Part shown: positions 33,598-43,646 of the stretch, piece after piece
Position numbering within the stretch: position 1 is the stretch's first letter
Layout of the letters: each line of letters starts with the position of its first letter
Origin: CAWCOU01 sp963797335
GTDB taxonomy: Bacteria; Pseudomonadota; Gammaproteobacteria; JAURND01
Assembly: GCA_963797335.1 (NCBI GenBank)
Contig: CAWCOU010000006.1
Location: 62,001 to 126,000 of the forward strand
Reading direction: 5' to 3'
DNA length: 64,000 nucleotides
The notes under the pieces: generated by a model
What the model saw: the letters and a program-made list of their open reading frames with translations, nothing else
Databases searched by the model: none
What the model was told of the DNA's origin: nothing
Position numbers and translations under genes: made by a program

Positions 33598-34359
33598 ATG
33601 CCTAAAAAAGATTGCTTCAAGCTCGTTTTTTATGTATTTATCACCTTGATTTCAGTGGATGCACTGGCCAGTTCCAGTTCACCATTTTTAACGGACAATC
33701 CAGAACCGGTAGAATTCCAGCACTGGGAGTTTTCTCTATCCGCTATACTTGACCAGAATAATGTCGCGGATGAAGAACCAAACTTAAATGCGCCAGAGAT
33801 GGAGCTTAATTATGGCGTATTGCCAAATGTGCAACTACATCTAATAGTTCCGTATGCATGGGCACTACCCTCAGCAGCGCCCGCTGCCAATGGGCTTGGT
33901 GATGTTGAGACGGGTATCAAATATCGTTTTATCCAGGAAACAGACTATATTCCACAAGTTGCCATATTTCCTTTAGTCGAGATACCCACAGGCGACGTGA
34001 ATCAAAATTTAGGTAATGGGAAAACCTGGTTTAATCTTCCTATTTGGTTACAAAAAAGCATGGGGTCATGGACAACATATGGAGGCGGAGGTTATGCAAT
34101 CAATTCTGCAACGAATATGCGTAACTATCCTTTTGCTGGGTGGTTATTACAAAAGGATATGAGTAAAAAAGTGACCCTGGGTATGGAGGTTTTTACTCAA
34201 GGTGCTGAGAGTATTGATAGCCATTCTTTTACAGTAGTAAACGTGGGGGGTTATTATAATTTCACGAAACACTTTAGCTTATTATTTAGTGCGGGTCACT
34301 CGATTATTGGAGAGCAGCATTTGCTGAGTTGCTTAGGTCTTTATTGGACAGGCGTATAG
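33598..34359 (+). CDS. Outer-membrane beta-barrel protein, transporter-like
   Basis: About 253 aa. A signal peptide (FKLVFYVFITLISVDALAS) leads to a beta-barrel pattern with alternating hydrophobic strands. PFLTDNPEPVEFQHWEFSLSA, a GLGDVETGIKYRF segment and IPTGDVNQNLGNGKTWFNLP match the 'MetA-pathway of phenol degradation'-like outer membrane family (pfam13557 type). The ATG at 33598 is chosen over an in-frame TTG at 33571 because it begins the signal peptide. Substrate unknown. Confidence 0.7.
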   Translation: MPKKDCFKLVFYVFITLISVDALASSSSPFLTDNPEPVEFQHWEFSLSAILDQNNVADEEPNLNAPEMELNYGVLPNVQLHLIVPYAWALPSAAPAANGLGDVETGIKYRFIQETDYIPQVAIFPLVEIPTGDVNQNLGNGKTWFNLPIWLQKSMGSWTTYGGGGYAINSATNMRNYPFAGWLLQKDMSKKVTLGMEVFTQGAESIDSHSFTVVNVGGYYNFTKHFSLLFSAGHSIIGEQHLLSCLGLYWTGV

Positions 34360-34447
34360 GGTATGGGAAAGTACATGCTCGCCACAAACACTTGCAACTG
34401 AGCCAGAAACGGGTAAATTACAGGTTCACATAGCCTTATGCCTACCA

Positions 34448-35425
34448 ATGACGAGCACGAGATACCGACATCCCATAGCCGTAGCGCCGATGATGGGTTA
34501 TACCAACCGCCATTTTCGCTATTTCCTGCGCCTTATTAGCCAGCAAGCACTGTTATACACAGAAATGATCACTACGGCTGCCTTATTGCAAGGAAACCGG
34601 CGTGATTTACTCGCGTATCATCCCAGTGAGCATCCTTTAGCCCTGCAATTGGGGGGCAGTGATCCGCGTGCACTGGCGCAATGCGCGCGTATGGCGCAAG
34701 ATGCCGGGTATGATGAGGTCAATCTAAACGTAGGGTGCCCTAGCGAGCGGGTGCAAGAGGGGCGTTTTGGCGCTTGCTTGATGAAAGAACCGGCGTTAGT
34801 GGCAGCCTGTGTTGCGGCCATGCGCGAGGCGGTGACGATACCAATTACCGTTAAAACGCGTATCGGGGTTGATGAGCAAGACAGTTATGAAGAGCTACAC
34901 AACTTTGTCAATGGTCTGGTTAAGGCGGGATGTGAAACGCTGATCGTTCACGCTCGCAAAGCTTGGCTAAAAGGTTTGAGCCCTGAAGATAATCGTCGCA
35001 TCCCGCCCTTGCGCTACGATATAGTACAGCAATTGAAACGGGAATTTCCCGCATTGCCCATTGTGCTAAATGGTGGCATTAAGATGCTATCCGATATCGA
35101 AATGGCATTGCAAACGTTTGATGGGGTAATGCTAGGTCGCGCTGTCTGCAAACAGCCTTATTTGCTCGCGACGGTCGATCAGCAATTTTATGCCTCTACA
35201 TTTCCCGCTAAATCACGGATCGAAGTGATTGCAGCCATGCGTGCCTATATGCATTCGCAATTAGCTTTAGGCGTTAAATTGGCGAGTCTGACTCGACATA
35301 TCATCGGCTTATTTCATGGTGCCCCTGGTGCTAATCAATGGCGGCGTTGCCTGAGTGAAGGCGCACATAAAAGCACCGCCGGCCTAGAGGTGATTGATGG
35401 CGCGTTGGAATTCGTATCCGTGTAA
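34448..35425 (+). CDS. dusA: tRNA-dihydrouridine synthase A
   Basis: FMN enzyme reducing U20/U20a in tRNA D-loops. 325 aa. VAPMMGYTNRHFRYFLR at the N-terminus, LQLGGSDP, LNVGCPSERV with the catalytic Cys, and VKTRIGVDEQDSYE plus NGGIK mark the DusA subfamily. Likely monocistronic, 103 bases before mfd. Confidence 0.95.
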   Translation: MTSTRYRHPIAVAPMMGYTNRHFRYFLRLISQQALLYTEMITTAALLQGNRRDLLAYHPSEHPLALQLGGSDPRALAQCARMAQDAGYDEVNLNVGCPSERVQEGRFGACLMKEPALVAACVAAMREAVTIPITVKTRIGVDEQDSYEELHNFVNGLVKAGCETLIVHARKAWLKGLSPEDNRRIPPLRYDIVQQLKREFPALPIVLNGGIKMLSDIEMALQTFDGVMLGRAVCKQPYLLATVDQQFYASTFPAKSRIEVIAAMRAYMHSQLALGVKLASLTRHIIGLFHGAPGANQWRRCLSEGAHKSTAGLEVIDGALEFVSV

Positions 35426-35528
35426 TCATTGTTCTCTATTTTGCTGTTGGCAAACATGCGGGCGTATCGCTCCCAGGTAGCGATTTCTCTTGAAAAACAG
35501 CAGCATATTCATTATATCTTATAGCATA

Positions 35529-38500
35529 ATGAATATAACTCACTCTTTTTCGCATCCGTTACCTAAAAAACCAGAAGAGCGCCTAGTGGGGGGGCAGTTA
35601 TACGGCGCCAGTATGGCTTTAGCTGTGCACTCTGCCGCCTTGGCAGCCCCTGGCTGGCTGCTGGTTATTACCACCGATGTAGCGGCAGCTAATCAATTGG
35701 AGCGCGAACTGCGTTTCTTTCAAGGCTCGGAAAACACCACGCCCATTTTGAATTTCCCCGATTGGGAAACCTTACCTTACGATCATTTCTCGCCTCATCC
35801 GGATATCCTTTCCGACCGAATGGCGATTCTTAGCCAATTACCCCAATTTTCCAAAGGCATATTGTTAGCTGCGGCCAGCACCTTAATGCACCGAGTAGCG
35901 CCTCGAAGCTATCTGCAAGGTCACAGTCTGCTATTGAAAACAGGCCAATCACTGGCGCTGCCTGCGTTTCGGACCCGTTTAGAAGAGGCGGGTTATCGTC
36001 ACGTCGATCAGGTGATCGCCCATGGCGAATACGCGGTGCGTGGTTCGCTGGTTGATGTGTTTCCCATGGGCAGCGAAACGCCATTTCGTTTAGATTTACT
36101 GGATGAAGAACTCGACAGCCTGCGCACGTTTGATCCCGATACGCAGCGTACCCTGGCAGTGGTGCATGAAATTTCTTTGTTACCCGCTCATGAATTTCCA
36201 TTAACCGCAGAGGGGATCAGTCAATTCCGCCAGGCCTGGCGTGCACATTTCTCTGGTAATCCTACCCAAAGCCCTTTATATGAAAGCATCAGCCAGGGTG
36301 AAAGCGCCACCGGCGTTGAATATTATTTGCCGCTCTTTTTTAACAAGCTGGAAACATTATTTGATTATTTACCGATTAGCAGCCTGGTTGTCAGTGCTGG
36401 CGATATTCAACACTCAGCCGATCGGTTTTGGCAAGAAATAACGGAGCGTTACGAACAATTGCGGCACGATGTACAGCGACCGATTTTGCCGCCCGCCGAA
36501 TTATTTTTATCGCTGGAACAATTATTCCAAGGTCGAAACCACTTTCCACAACTGCAATTACAAGCAGAACCGGTTCCCGACAAAGCTTATAGTTTTAATT
36601 TTTCCACGCAACCGCCGCCTTCGTTACCGGTCAATCATCAAGCCGAACATCCTTTGCAGGCTTTGCATGATTTTTTACAAACCACTTCAGCGCGCATCTT
36701 ATTCTGTGCAGAGACGGAAGGGCGGCGAGAAGTTTTAACGGCATTATTGCAAGATTTGCATCTGCCGCTGACGTTCTATGACTCCTGGCAAGCCTTTTTA
36801 GCCGATTCCACTACTATGGGTTTAGTAATAGGGCCGCTGGATCAGGGCATGTGGTTGGCAGAACCCTCTCTAGTCGTCATTACCGAAACGCAGTTATTCG
36901 GCCAACAAGTCATGCAGCGGCGTCTGCGCAAAGGTCGGGTGCAAGATCCGAATTCGATTATTCGCGATTTGACGGAGTTAAAACCCGGCAGCGCTGTCGT
37001 TCACATCCAGCACGGGGTGGGGCGTTACCTAGGCTTGCAAACCCTGCAGACAGGCGATATTCAAGCCGAGTATTTGATGCTGGAATACGCCGAAGGATCT
37101 AAGCTGTATGTGCCGATTACGTCCTTACATTTGATTAGCCGTTACAGCGGTGTCGATACCGAACAAGCGCCGCTGCATCGTCTAGGCTCTGGCCAATGGG
37201 AAAAAATTAAGCGCAAAGCGGCAGAGAAAATTCGAGATGTTGCTGCGGAGTTATTGCATATCTACGCGCAACGATCGGCCAGTAAAGGCATGGTGTTTAA
37301 CAAGCCGGATGCGCATTATTTGGCATTTGCCGCTGCTTTTCCCTTTGAAGAAACGCCCGATCAGCATCAAGCCATCGGGCAGGTGATTGCGGATATGACC
37401 TCCACGCGTTGTATGGACAGGCTGGTGTGCGGCGATGTCGGTTTTGGTAAAACAGAAGTGGCCATGCGCGCGGCGTTTCTAGCCACTCAATCCCATAAAC
37501 AAGTGGCGGTGCTAGTGCCGACTACTTTATTAGCCGAACAGCACTTAACGAATTTTCAAAACCGGTTTGCCAAATGGCCGATTCGGGTCGAAGCCATTTC
37601 TCGTTTTCGAAAAAAATCAGACCAAACCCGCATTATGGAGGAAGTCAAAGCGGGTAAAATAGATATTCTGATCGGTACCCATAAGTTGTTACAAGAATCC
37701 ATCCAGTTTAAAGAGCTGGGTTTGTTGATTGTCGATGAAGAGCATCGTTTCGGCGTGCGTCAAAAAGAACGCATCAAGGCCATGCGTGCCGAAGTGGATT
37801 TATTAACGCTGACCGCCACTCCCATTCCGCGCACGCTCAATATGGCGTTGGGTAACATTCGTGATTTATCCATCATCGCTACCCCTCCAGCCAAGCGTCT
37901 TTCAGTAAAAACCTTCGTTCGTGAATTCCACAAACCGCTCATACGCGAGGCGATTTTGCGCGAAACCATGCGTGGCGGCCAGGTCTATTTTCTGCATAAC
38001 GAAGTAAAAACCATTTTGACGATGAATGAAGAATTGCAAGCATTATTGCCCGAAGCCCGTATCGGAGTGGCTCATGGTCAAATGCCAGAGGTCAGCTTAG
38101 AACGAGTCATGGCCGATTTTTACCATCAGCGATTCAATGTGCTGCTCTGCACCACCATCATTGAATCGGGCATTGATATTCCTACCGCCAACACCATCAT
38201 CATCAATCGCTCAGATCGATTTGGTTTGGCACAACTCCACCAATTGCGAGGTCGAGTCGGCCGTTCTCACCACCAGGCCTACGCCTATTTGCTCACACCG
38301 CCCAAAGACGCCTTAACCAGTGACGCGAAAAAACGCCTGGAAGCTATTGCTTCATTGGAAGATTTAGGTGCCGGCTTCACCTTGGCTACTCACGATTTGG
38401 AGATTCGTGGCGCTGGCGAATTACTCGGTGAAGAGCAAAGCGGCCATATTCAAGAACTGGGCTATGCTCTGTATATGGAGTTGTTGGAGGAAACGGTTGA

Positions 38501-38981
38501 GGCGCTGAAATCCGGCAAAGAACCTTTATTAGACAAGCCGTTATCGCAAGGTCCTGAAATTAATTTTAAAGTACCGGCATTGATTCCTGACGATTATTTA
38601 CCCGATGTTAATACGCGCTTGATCTTTTATAAACGCATCGCCAATGCCAAAGAGAAGCAAGCGCTGGATGATCTGATGGCGGAAATGGTGGATCGTTTTG
38701 GTAAGTTACCGCCTGCAGCTAAGCATTTATTCCGCTTGGCTGAGCTCAAATTAAGCCTCACCCCGTTAGCCGTTCGAAAAGTAGAGGTAACAGCGGACAG
38801 TGGCTTGATTGAATTTTCTCCTAACCCGCCGATTAACATGGCAGCGTTGATTCAATTGGTGCAAAAACAGCCCAAACATTATAAAGTAGTGGGCAGTGAA
38901 AAATTGCAGTACGTGTTCCAAAGCACGACTTTTGAGGATAGGGTTAAAGAAATAGAGACGTTATTGCAAAAACTAAGCTAG
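35529..38981 (+). CDS. mfd: Transcription-repair coupling factor Mfd
   Basis: Removes stalled RNA polymerase and recruits UvrA. About 1150 aa (E. coli 1148). UvrB-homology N-terminal region, then the RNA polymerase-interacting domain (KPGSAVVHIQHGVGRYLGL), helicase motifs I (CGDVGFGKTEVAMRAAF), II (VDEEHRFG), III (LTATPIPRT) and VI (QLRGRVGRS), and the C-terminal TRCF domain. I start at ATG 35529; a TTG at 35490 in frame would add 13 residues that lack homology to Mfd. Confidence 0.97.
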   Translation: MNITHSFSHPLPKKPEERLVGGQLYGASMALAVHSAALAAPGWLLVITTDVAAANQLERELRFFQGSENTTPILNFPDWETLPYDHFSPHPDILSDRMAILSQLPQFSKGILLAAASTLMHRVAPRSYLQGHSLLLKTGQSLALPAFRTRLEEAGYRHVDQVIAHGEYAVRGSLVDVFPMGSETPFRLDLLDEELDSLRTFDPDTQRTLAVVHEISLLPAHEFPLTAEGISQFRQAWRAHFSGNPTQSPLYESISQGESATGVEYYLPLFFNKLETLFDYLPISSLVVSAGDIQHSADRFWQEITERYEQLRHDVQRPILPPAELFLSLEQLFQGRNHFPQLQLQAEPVPDKAYSFNFSTQPPPSLPVNHQAEHPLQALHDFLQTTSARILFCAETEGRREVLTALLQDLHLPLTFYDSWQAFLADSTTMGLVIGPLDQGMWLAEPSLVVITETQLFGQQVMQRRLRKGRVQDPNSIIRDLTELKPGSAVVHIQHGVGRYLGLQTLQTGDIQAEYLMLEYAEGSKLYVPITSLHLISRYSGVDTEQAPLHRLGSGQWEKIKRKAAEKIRDVAAELLHIYAQRSASKGMVFNKPDAHYLAFAAAFPFEETPDQHQAIGQVIADMTSTRCMDRLVCGDVGFGKTEVAMRAAFLATQSHKQVAVLVPTTLLAEQHLTNFQNRFAKWPIRVEAISRFRKKSDQTRIMEEVKAGKIDILIGTHKLLQESIQFKELGLLIVDEEHRFGVRQKERIKAMRAEVDLLTLTATPIPRTLNMALGNIRDLSIIATPPAKRLSVKTFVREFHKPLIREAILRETMRGGQVYFLHNEVKTILTMNEELQALLPEARIGVAHGQMPEVSLERVMADFYHQRFNVLLCTTIIESGIDIPTANTIIINRSDRFGLAQLHQLRGRVGRSHHQAYAYLLTPPKDALTSDAKKRLEAIASLEDLGAGFTLATHDLEIRGAGELLGEEQSGHIQELGYALYMELLEETVEALKSGKEPLLDKPLSQGPEINFKVPALIPDDYLPDVNTRLIFYKRIANAKEKQALDDLMAEMVDRFGKLPPAAKHLFRLAELKLSLTPLAVRKVEVTADSGLIEFSPNPPINMAALIQLVQKQPKHYKVVGSEKLQYVFQSTTFEDRVKEIETLLQKLS

Positions 38982-39027
38982 CTCATAGGGGGCACAGCAG
39001 CCTTCTTCATCCATAGACAATCGACCA

Positions 39028-40368
39028 ATGGCAGAAAAACTATATATCAAAACTTACGGCTGTCAGATGAATGAATACGATTCATCGAAAATGGCCGATG
39101 TGTTAAAAGCACATGGCGGAATCACGGTCACGGATGAACCTTCAGAAGCCGATATTTTATTGCTGAACACCTGCGCGGTGCGAGAAAAAGCCCAAGAAAA
39201 AGTATTTTCTGACCTTGGCCGCTGGCGTTCACTCAAAGCACAAAACCCGAATCTCATCATTGGCGTTGGCGGTTGCGTGGCTAGCCAAGAGGGCGAAGAA
39301 TTGGTGAAACGCGCCTCCTATGTTGATATCGTTTTCGGCCCGCAAACCTTGCATCGCTTACCGGAATTAATTGCCGAATATCGGCAGAAACGCCGGCCGG
39401 TCGTCGACATCTCATTTCCTGAAATCGAAAAATTTGATCGCCTGCCTTCACCCCGCGCTGAAGGCGCCACGGCCTTAGTCTCCATTATGGAAGGGTGCAG
39501 CAAATACTGTAGCTTTTGTGTGGTTCCCTATACCCGTGGTGAAGAAATCAGTCGACCGTTTGATGACGTTATTTTTGAAATCGCCCGTTTAGCAGAGCAG
39601 GGCGTTCGAGAAATCACCTTGCTTGGCCAAAACGTCAATGATTACCGCGGCCTGATGCACGATGGCCAAATCGCAGATTTAGCGACCTTAATCCACCACG
39701 TGGCGGTGATTGATACGATTGCGCGCATTCGCTTTACGACATCCCATCCGTTGGCTTTTTCGGATGCATTAATTGAGGCATTTGCAACCGAACCAAAACT
39801 GGTGAATCATTTGCATTTACCTGTGCAAAGTGGTTCTGATCGTATTCTGGCTGCCATGAAGCGTGGTTACACGGCATTAGAATACCGATCAAAGATTCGA
39901 AAACTGCGCAAAGTACGGCCAGATATCTGCATCAGTTCCGATTTTATCGTCGGCTTCCCTGGGGAAACCGAAGCGGATTTTATGGCGACCATGAATTTGA
40001 TTCATGACGTGGGTTTTGATTATTCGTTTAGCTTTCTCTATAGTAAAAGGCCAGGCACGCCAGCAGCGCAGTTGCCGGATGATGTGCCGTTAGCCATGAA
40101 AAAACAACGCTTGCAGTTGTTGCAATCTCGATTACAGCAACAAGGCGATCGTATCGGCGCGGCTATGGTGGGGCAAACCCAGTGGGTATTAGTGGAAGGA
40201 CTTTCTCCCAAAGACCCATTAAAGCAATTCAATGGTCGCACGGAGAGTAATCGAATCGTTAATTTTTCGGTAAACCCAGGGCAAGACCAGGCTTTACTTG
40301 GCCAATTAGTTGAGGTAAAAATTACTGGGCAGAATAGAAATTTTTTGCAGGGGGAATTGATAGTTTAA
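39028..40368 (+). CDS. miaB: tRNA-2-methylthio-N6-dimethylallyladenosine synthase MiaB
   Basis: Radical-SAM methylthiotransferase modifying i6A37 in tRNA. 446 aa. The auxiliary cluster cysteines are in YGCQMNEYDS, NTCAVREKA and VGGCVASQ; the radical-SAM CX3CX2C is CSKYCSFC; a C-terminal TRAM domain ends the protein. It heads the miaB-ybeZ-ybeY string, with 74 bases to ybeZ. Confidence 0.97.
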   Translation: MAEKLYIKTYGCQMNEYDSSKMADVLKAHGGITVTDEPSEADILLLNTCAVREKAQEKVFSDLGRWRSLKAQNPNLIIGVGGCVASQEGEELVKRASYVDIVFGPQTLHRLPELIAEYRQKRRPVVDISFPEIEKFDRLPSPRAEGATALVSIMEGCSKYCSFCVVPYTRGEEISRPFDDVIFEIARLAEQGVREITLLGQNVNDYRGLMHDGQIADLATLIHHVAVIDTIARIRFTTSHPLAFSDALIEAFATEPKLVNHLHLPVQSGSDRILAAMKRGYTALEYRSKIRKLRKVRPDICISSDFIVGFPGETEADFMATMNLIHDVGFDYSFSFLYSKRPGTPAAQLPDDVPLAMKKQRLQLLQSRLQQQGDRIGAAMVGQTQWVLVEGLSPKDPLKQFNGRTESNRIVNFSVNPGQDQALLGQLVEVKITGQNRNFLQGELIV

Positions 40369-40442
40369 GCATCAAAACAGGATGTCATTCTCGCGAAAGT
40401 GGGAATAACAAAGTATTTTTTATACTAGGACTTGCAAACGGC

Positions 40443-41408
40443 ATGAAAAAACCCCGATACACGCATGAAATGACACTGACCCCTACCGATAATCGCCGAT
40501 TAGCGGATTTATGTGGGCAGTTTGACGAACACCTACGGCACATCGAGCGACATTTTGGTGTGGAGATTAATAGCCGAGGCCATCAATTTCAGATCATCGG
40601 CCCCCAGCGTTCCGTAAACCAAGCCGGTGATGCCTTGCACAGGCTTTACCAACAGACCCAACACCATTCGGTCAATTTAGCGCAGGTGCACGGCGTTTTA
40701 AAAACCATAGACAGTGAACTCACCGAAAAAAAATTACCGCCAGACTATAACAACCTAGCTATAAAAACCCGTCAAGTCCGCGTGTTACCACGAAGTCCTA
40801 ATCAATACCATTATTTAAAAAACATTTTCACTCACGACATTAATTTTGGTATTGGCCCTTCGGGCACCGGTAAAACCTATTTAGCGGTTGCTTGCGCCGT
40901 AGCTGCTTTGGAAAAAGGGGAAGTGCAACGCATTGTGCTGGTCAGGCCGGCAGTCGAAGCCGGAGAACGCCTAGGGTTTCTGCCCGGCGATTTATCCCAA
41001 AAAGTCGACCCTTACCTGCGCCCGCTATACGATGCGCTGTACGAAATGTTAGGCACAGAATACGTGGAAAAATTGGTTCATCAGAATACCATCGAAGTAG
41101 CGCCGTTAGCGTATATGCGTGGCCGAACCCTGAATGATTCATTTATTATTCTCGACGAGAGTCAAAATACCACCCGCGAACAAATGAAAATGTTTCTCAC
41201 TCGCATCGGTTTTAGTTCTAAAGCCGTCATTACCGGCGATATTACCCAAATTGATTTGCCTAAAAATGAGCCATCCGGTTTGCGCCACGCCATTGCCGTT
41301 TTAAACGATGTCAAGGATATCCATTTTACATTTTTCCAATCGCACGACGTAGTGCGACATCCCTTAGTGCAATTAATTATTGAGGCCTACGAAAGGGCAG
41401 GGCAGTGA
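40443..41408 (+). CDS. ybeZ: PhoH-like ATPase YbeZ
   Basis: ATPase partner of the YbeY endoribonuclease. 321 aa. Walker A is GPSGTGKTYLAVA, Walker B FIILDESQNTT, and RPAVEAGERLGFLPGD is the PhoH-family block; an N-terminal KH-like region precedes. The stop overlaps the ybeY GTG start. Confidence 0.94.
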   Translation: MKKPRYTHEMTLTPTDNRRLADLCGQFDEHLRHIERHFGVEINSRGHQFQIIGPQRSVNQAGDALHRLYQQTQHHSVNLAQVHGVLKTIDSELTEKKLPPDYNNLAIKTRQVRVLPRSPNQYHYLKNIFTHDINFGIGPSGTGKTYLAVACAVAALEKGEVQRIVLVRPAVEAGERLGFLPGDLSQKVDPYLRPLYDALYEMLGTEYVEKLVHQNTIEVAPLAYMRGRTLNDSFIILDESQNTTREQMKMFLTRIGFSSKAVITGDITQIDLPKNEPSGLRHAIAVLNDVKDIHFTFFQSHDVVRHPLVQLIIEAYERAGQ

Positions 41409-41902
41409 GGTTAAGCCTGCACCTGCAAAATCCAGCCCGTTGTCGACAAGCCCCTACCCGTCAGCAATTTCATCAATGGGTGAGCATTGCTTTACAGCAT
41501 TATTTACAAGCGGATTCCTCGCTTAGTAATCATCGTGAATTACCTGAAAAACCAGAGCTGACTGTCCGTTTGGTGGATGCGGATGAAAGCGCCTCGCTAA
41601 ATGCCACCTATCGACAAAAAACCGGTCCAACCAATGTCTTGTCTTTTCCATTTGTACACCCAGAACAGCCTTTGGATGCCTATTTGGGTGATTTGGCCAT
41701 TTGTGCAGAATTAGTGACACAGGAAGCCCAACAGCAAAACAAAACGGCGCAGGCCCATTGGGCGCATTTAACGGTGCACGGTATATTGCATTTATTGGGA
41801 TACGATCATGAACAAGAACAAGAGGCAGAGGTGATGGAGCATTTGGAAATTCAAATTTTGGCGGATATAGGTTTTGTTAACCCCTATTTAAAAACAGTGT
41901 AG
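41405..41902 (+). CDS. ybeY: Endoribonuclease YbeY
   Basis: Metal-dependent RNase for 16S rRNA 3' maturation and 70S quality control. 165 aa. The zinc site HGILHLLGYDH is intact near the C-terminus and TNVLSFPF is the other family mark. It begins with GTG overlapping the ybeZ stop (GTGA). The usual next gene, corC, is absent; a WbdD-like gene follows after ~100 bases. Confidence 0.94.
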   Translation: MRLSLHLQNPARCRQAPTRQQFHQWVSIALQHYLQADSSLSNHRELPEKPELTVRLVDADESASLNATYRQKTGPTNVLSFPFVHPEQPLDAYLGDLAICAELVTQEAQQQNKTAQAHWAHLTVHGILHLLGYDHEQEQEAEVMEHLEIQILADIGFVNPYLKTV

Positions 41903-42005
41903 TACATCAAAGCAAATAATCAATCCTATAATCAGTCATTGGCTGATCCTAATAACGCTGATATACTCAGGCAAATTTTAGATAAGCCGACAAGAACGGA
42001 GTGAC

Positions 42006-43565
42006 ATGCATATGGATATAAGCGTTTTTAATAATTCAAGGATGAATATCCCCACTTTTTGTTTTACACCCGACGATCATCACCAGCTAAGCACGATTAA
42101 ATCCATCGCCAATGAGATGCGTCATTTATTGGGTCGGCCCTTGCGCGTATTGGAGCTGGGTTGCAGCCCCACTTTTTATGGGCTGCATTTAGCCAAAAGT
42201 GGCGATGAAGTGGTGGGTTTGGATACGAATCTGGATCACGTCGTTTATTGCCAACGATTTAGCAAAGCCCACGGGCTTCATGCGCAGTTCCATGCGGTGG
42301 GTAACTATCAAACCTGTTTTTCAGCATTCACGGATCGCCCATTTGATTTATTATTGGGTGTTCATGTCGTTGCTGATATGGCGCAGCGAATCGGTTTTGA
42401 AGAAATCAAACAATTCGTGCACAGTTTAACAACGCGAGTTAGCGTTGCTTTATTAGATACGGTGTTTATTTTCGAACCGGGAGATGGACACAAAAAATTT
42501 AAACCAGATCCTTTTACATTATTGAATGATTTTGCGTTTGTTGAACCCTTATGCCAACCAGGGAAGTCTTTTGATGTTAAAAAATCGTGGTTTTTTTGCA
42601 GTAATTTCTATTGGTACACCCATCAAAAATTGCAACCCTTTACTACGTGGACCGATACTTCACGAGAAATTTTTTCATATGAAGACTTCACGATTACCCA
42701 CAAGGGCAAACGACGTTATTATTTTACCGACACGCATATCCTGAAGCATTTTCGATTAGTGGGCCGAAAAACTAAAAGCCATGTTCGAGAACTGCAAACA
42801 GAAATCGAATTTTTAAAAACACATTATTCCAAATTACCGACATTACCCGAATTAGTCGATTACCGTATGCACGATCTATCGGGATGGCTATTACGAGAAA
42901 AACTGCCAGGCATACGTTTGAGTACGATTATCGAACAAGGCCAATATTATGATCCGCAACAGATCATCACCCAAGTATTACAGCAACTAGCCGATCTGGA
43001 GGAGCAAGGCCTCTATCAGCAAGACATACGTACGTGGAATTTTATCATCACTGATCAGGGCGATGTTCATATGATTGATTTTGGTCAAATTGGTTCTACG
43101 CCTATCGATGTCTTGTCAAAGCAACGAAGCAATATCCTCACATTCTTTACGTTTGCCTACCAAGTATGTCAAGGCTTTCATTTAAAACATCGGCATTTAG
43201 CCCCCATGTATTTGCAGGTCGCTTATTATCCAGACTATTTTCAACCGTTGCTCATCGGCATCATGAACCACCATTTTAAGAAATGGACGTATCGGTTATT
43301 ATTGCATTATTGGCAAGAAGGCTGGTCGGCGGTTAAAAAAGGGGAGGGCACCATCAATTTACAAGCCTGGCTAAAAGAAATGGAGATTTTAAAGCACACC
43401 AGTCAAGGGTTTGAGCCATTTGAAGCCTTGTTTAAAAAGAAACAGGCATGGGAAGCCATAAAGGCGGCTTGCCATGCGGAATTACGGCGTTGGTCACGCC
43501 TACTGTTGACTTGGGTTAAGCCAAAATCCAGTCTTCGGTTAATGAGTATGCTTAGGCGGAGGTGA
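42006..43565 (+). CDS. WbdD-like bifunctional methyltransferase-kinase
   Basis: 519 aa, two enzyme domains. Residues ~45-210 are a class I SAM methyltransferase (RVLELGCSPTFYGLHLA, then GLDTNLDHV). Residues ~255-410 are a protein-kinase-like domain with a catalytic loop QQDIRTWNFIITD and MIDFGQIG in place of HRDxxxxN and DFG. The D-I-R-T-W-N and I-D-F-G order is that of WbdD, which caps O9-type O-antigen chains with methyl phosphate. No O-antigen genes are near, and WbdD's long C-terminal coiled coil is largely missing. GGAG lies five bases before the ATG. Target unknown; possibly a surface glycan. Confidence 0.75.
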   Translation: MHMDISVFNNSRMNIPTFCFTPDDHHQLSTIKSIANEMRHLLGRPLRVLELGCSPTFYGLHLAKSGDEVVGLDTNLDHVVYCQRFSKAHGLHAQFHAVGNYQTCFSAFTDRPFDLLLGVHVVADMAQRIGFEEIKQFVHSLTTRVSVALLDTVFIFEPGDGHKKFKPDPFTLLNDFAFVEPLCQPGKSFDVKKSWFFCSNFYWYTHQKLQPFTTWTDTSREIFSYEDFTITHKGKRRYYFTDTHILKHFRLVGRKTKSHVRELQTEIEFLKTHYSKLPTLPELVDYRMHDLSGWLLREKLPGIRLSTIIEQGQYYDPQQIITQVLQQLADLEEQGLYQQDIRTWNFIITDQGDVHMIDFGQIGSTPIDVLSKQRSNILTFFTFAYQVCQGFHLKHRHLAPMYLQVAYYPDYFQPLLIGIMNHHFKKWTYRLLLHYWQEGWSAVKKGEGTINLQAWLKEMEILKHTSQGFEPFEALFKKKQAWEAIKAACHAELRRWSRLLLTWVKPKSSLRLMSMLRRR

Positions 43566-43646
43566 AACTTTTCCGCGGCAACCCTTTTTCAAACCGAGGG
43601 CTTTGCAGTACAATAGCGCATTTTCATTACTTAGGCAGGCACCCGC

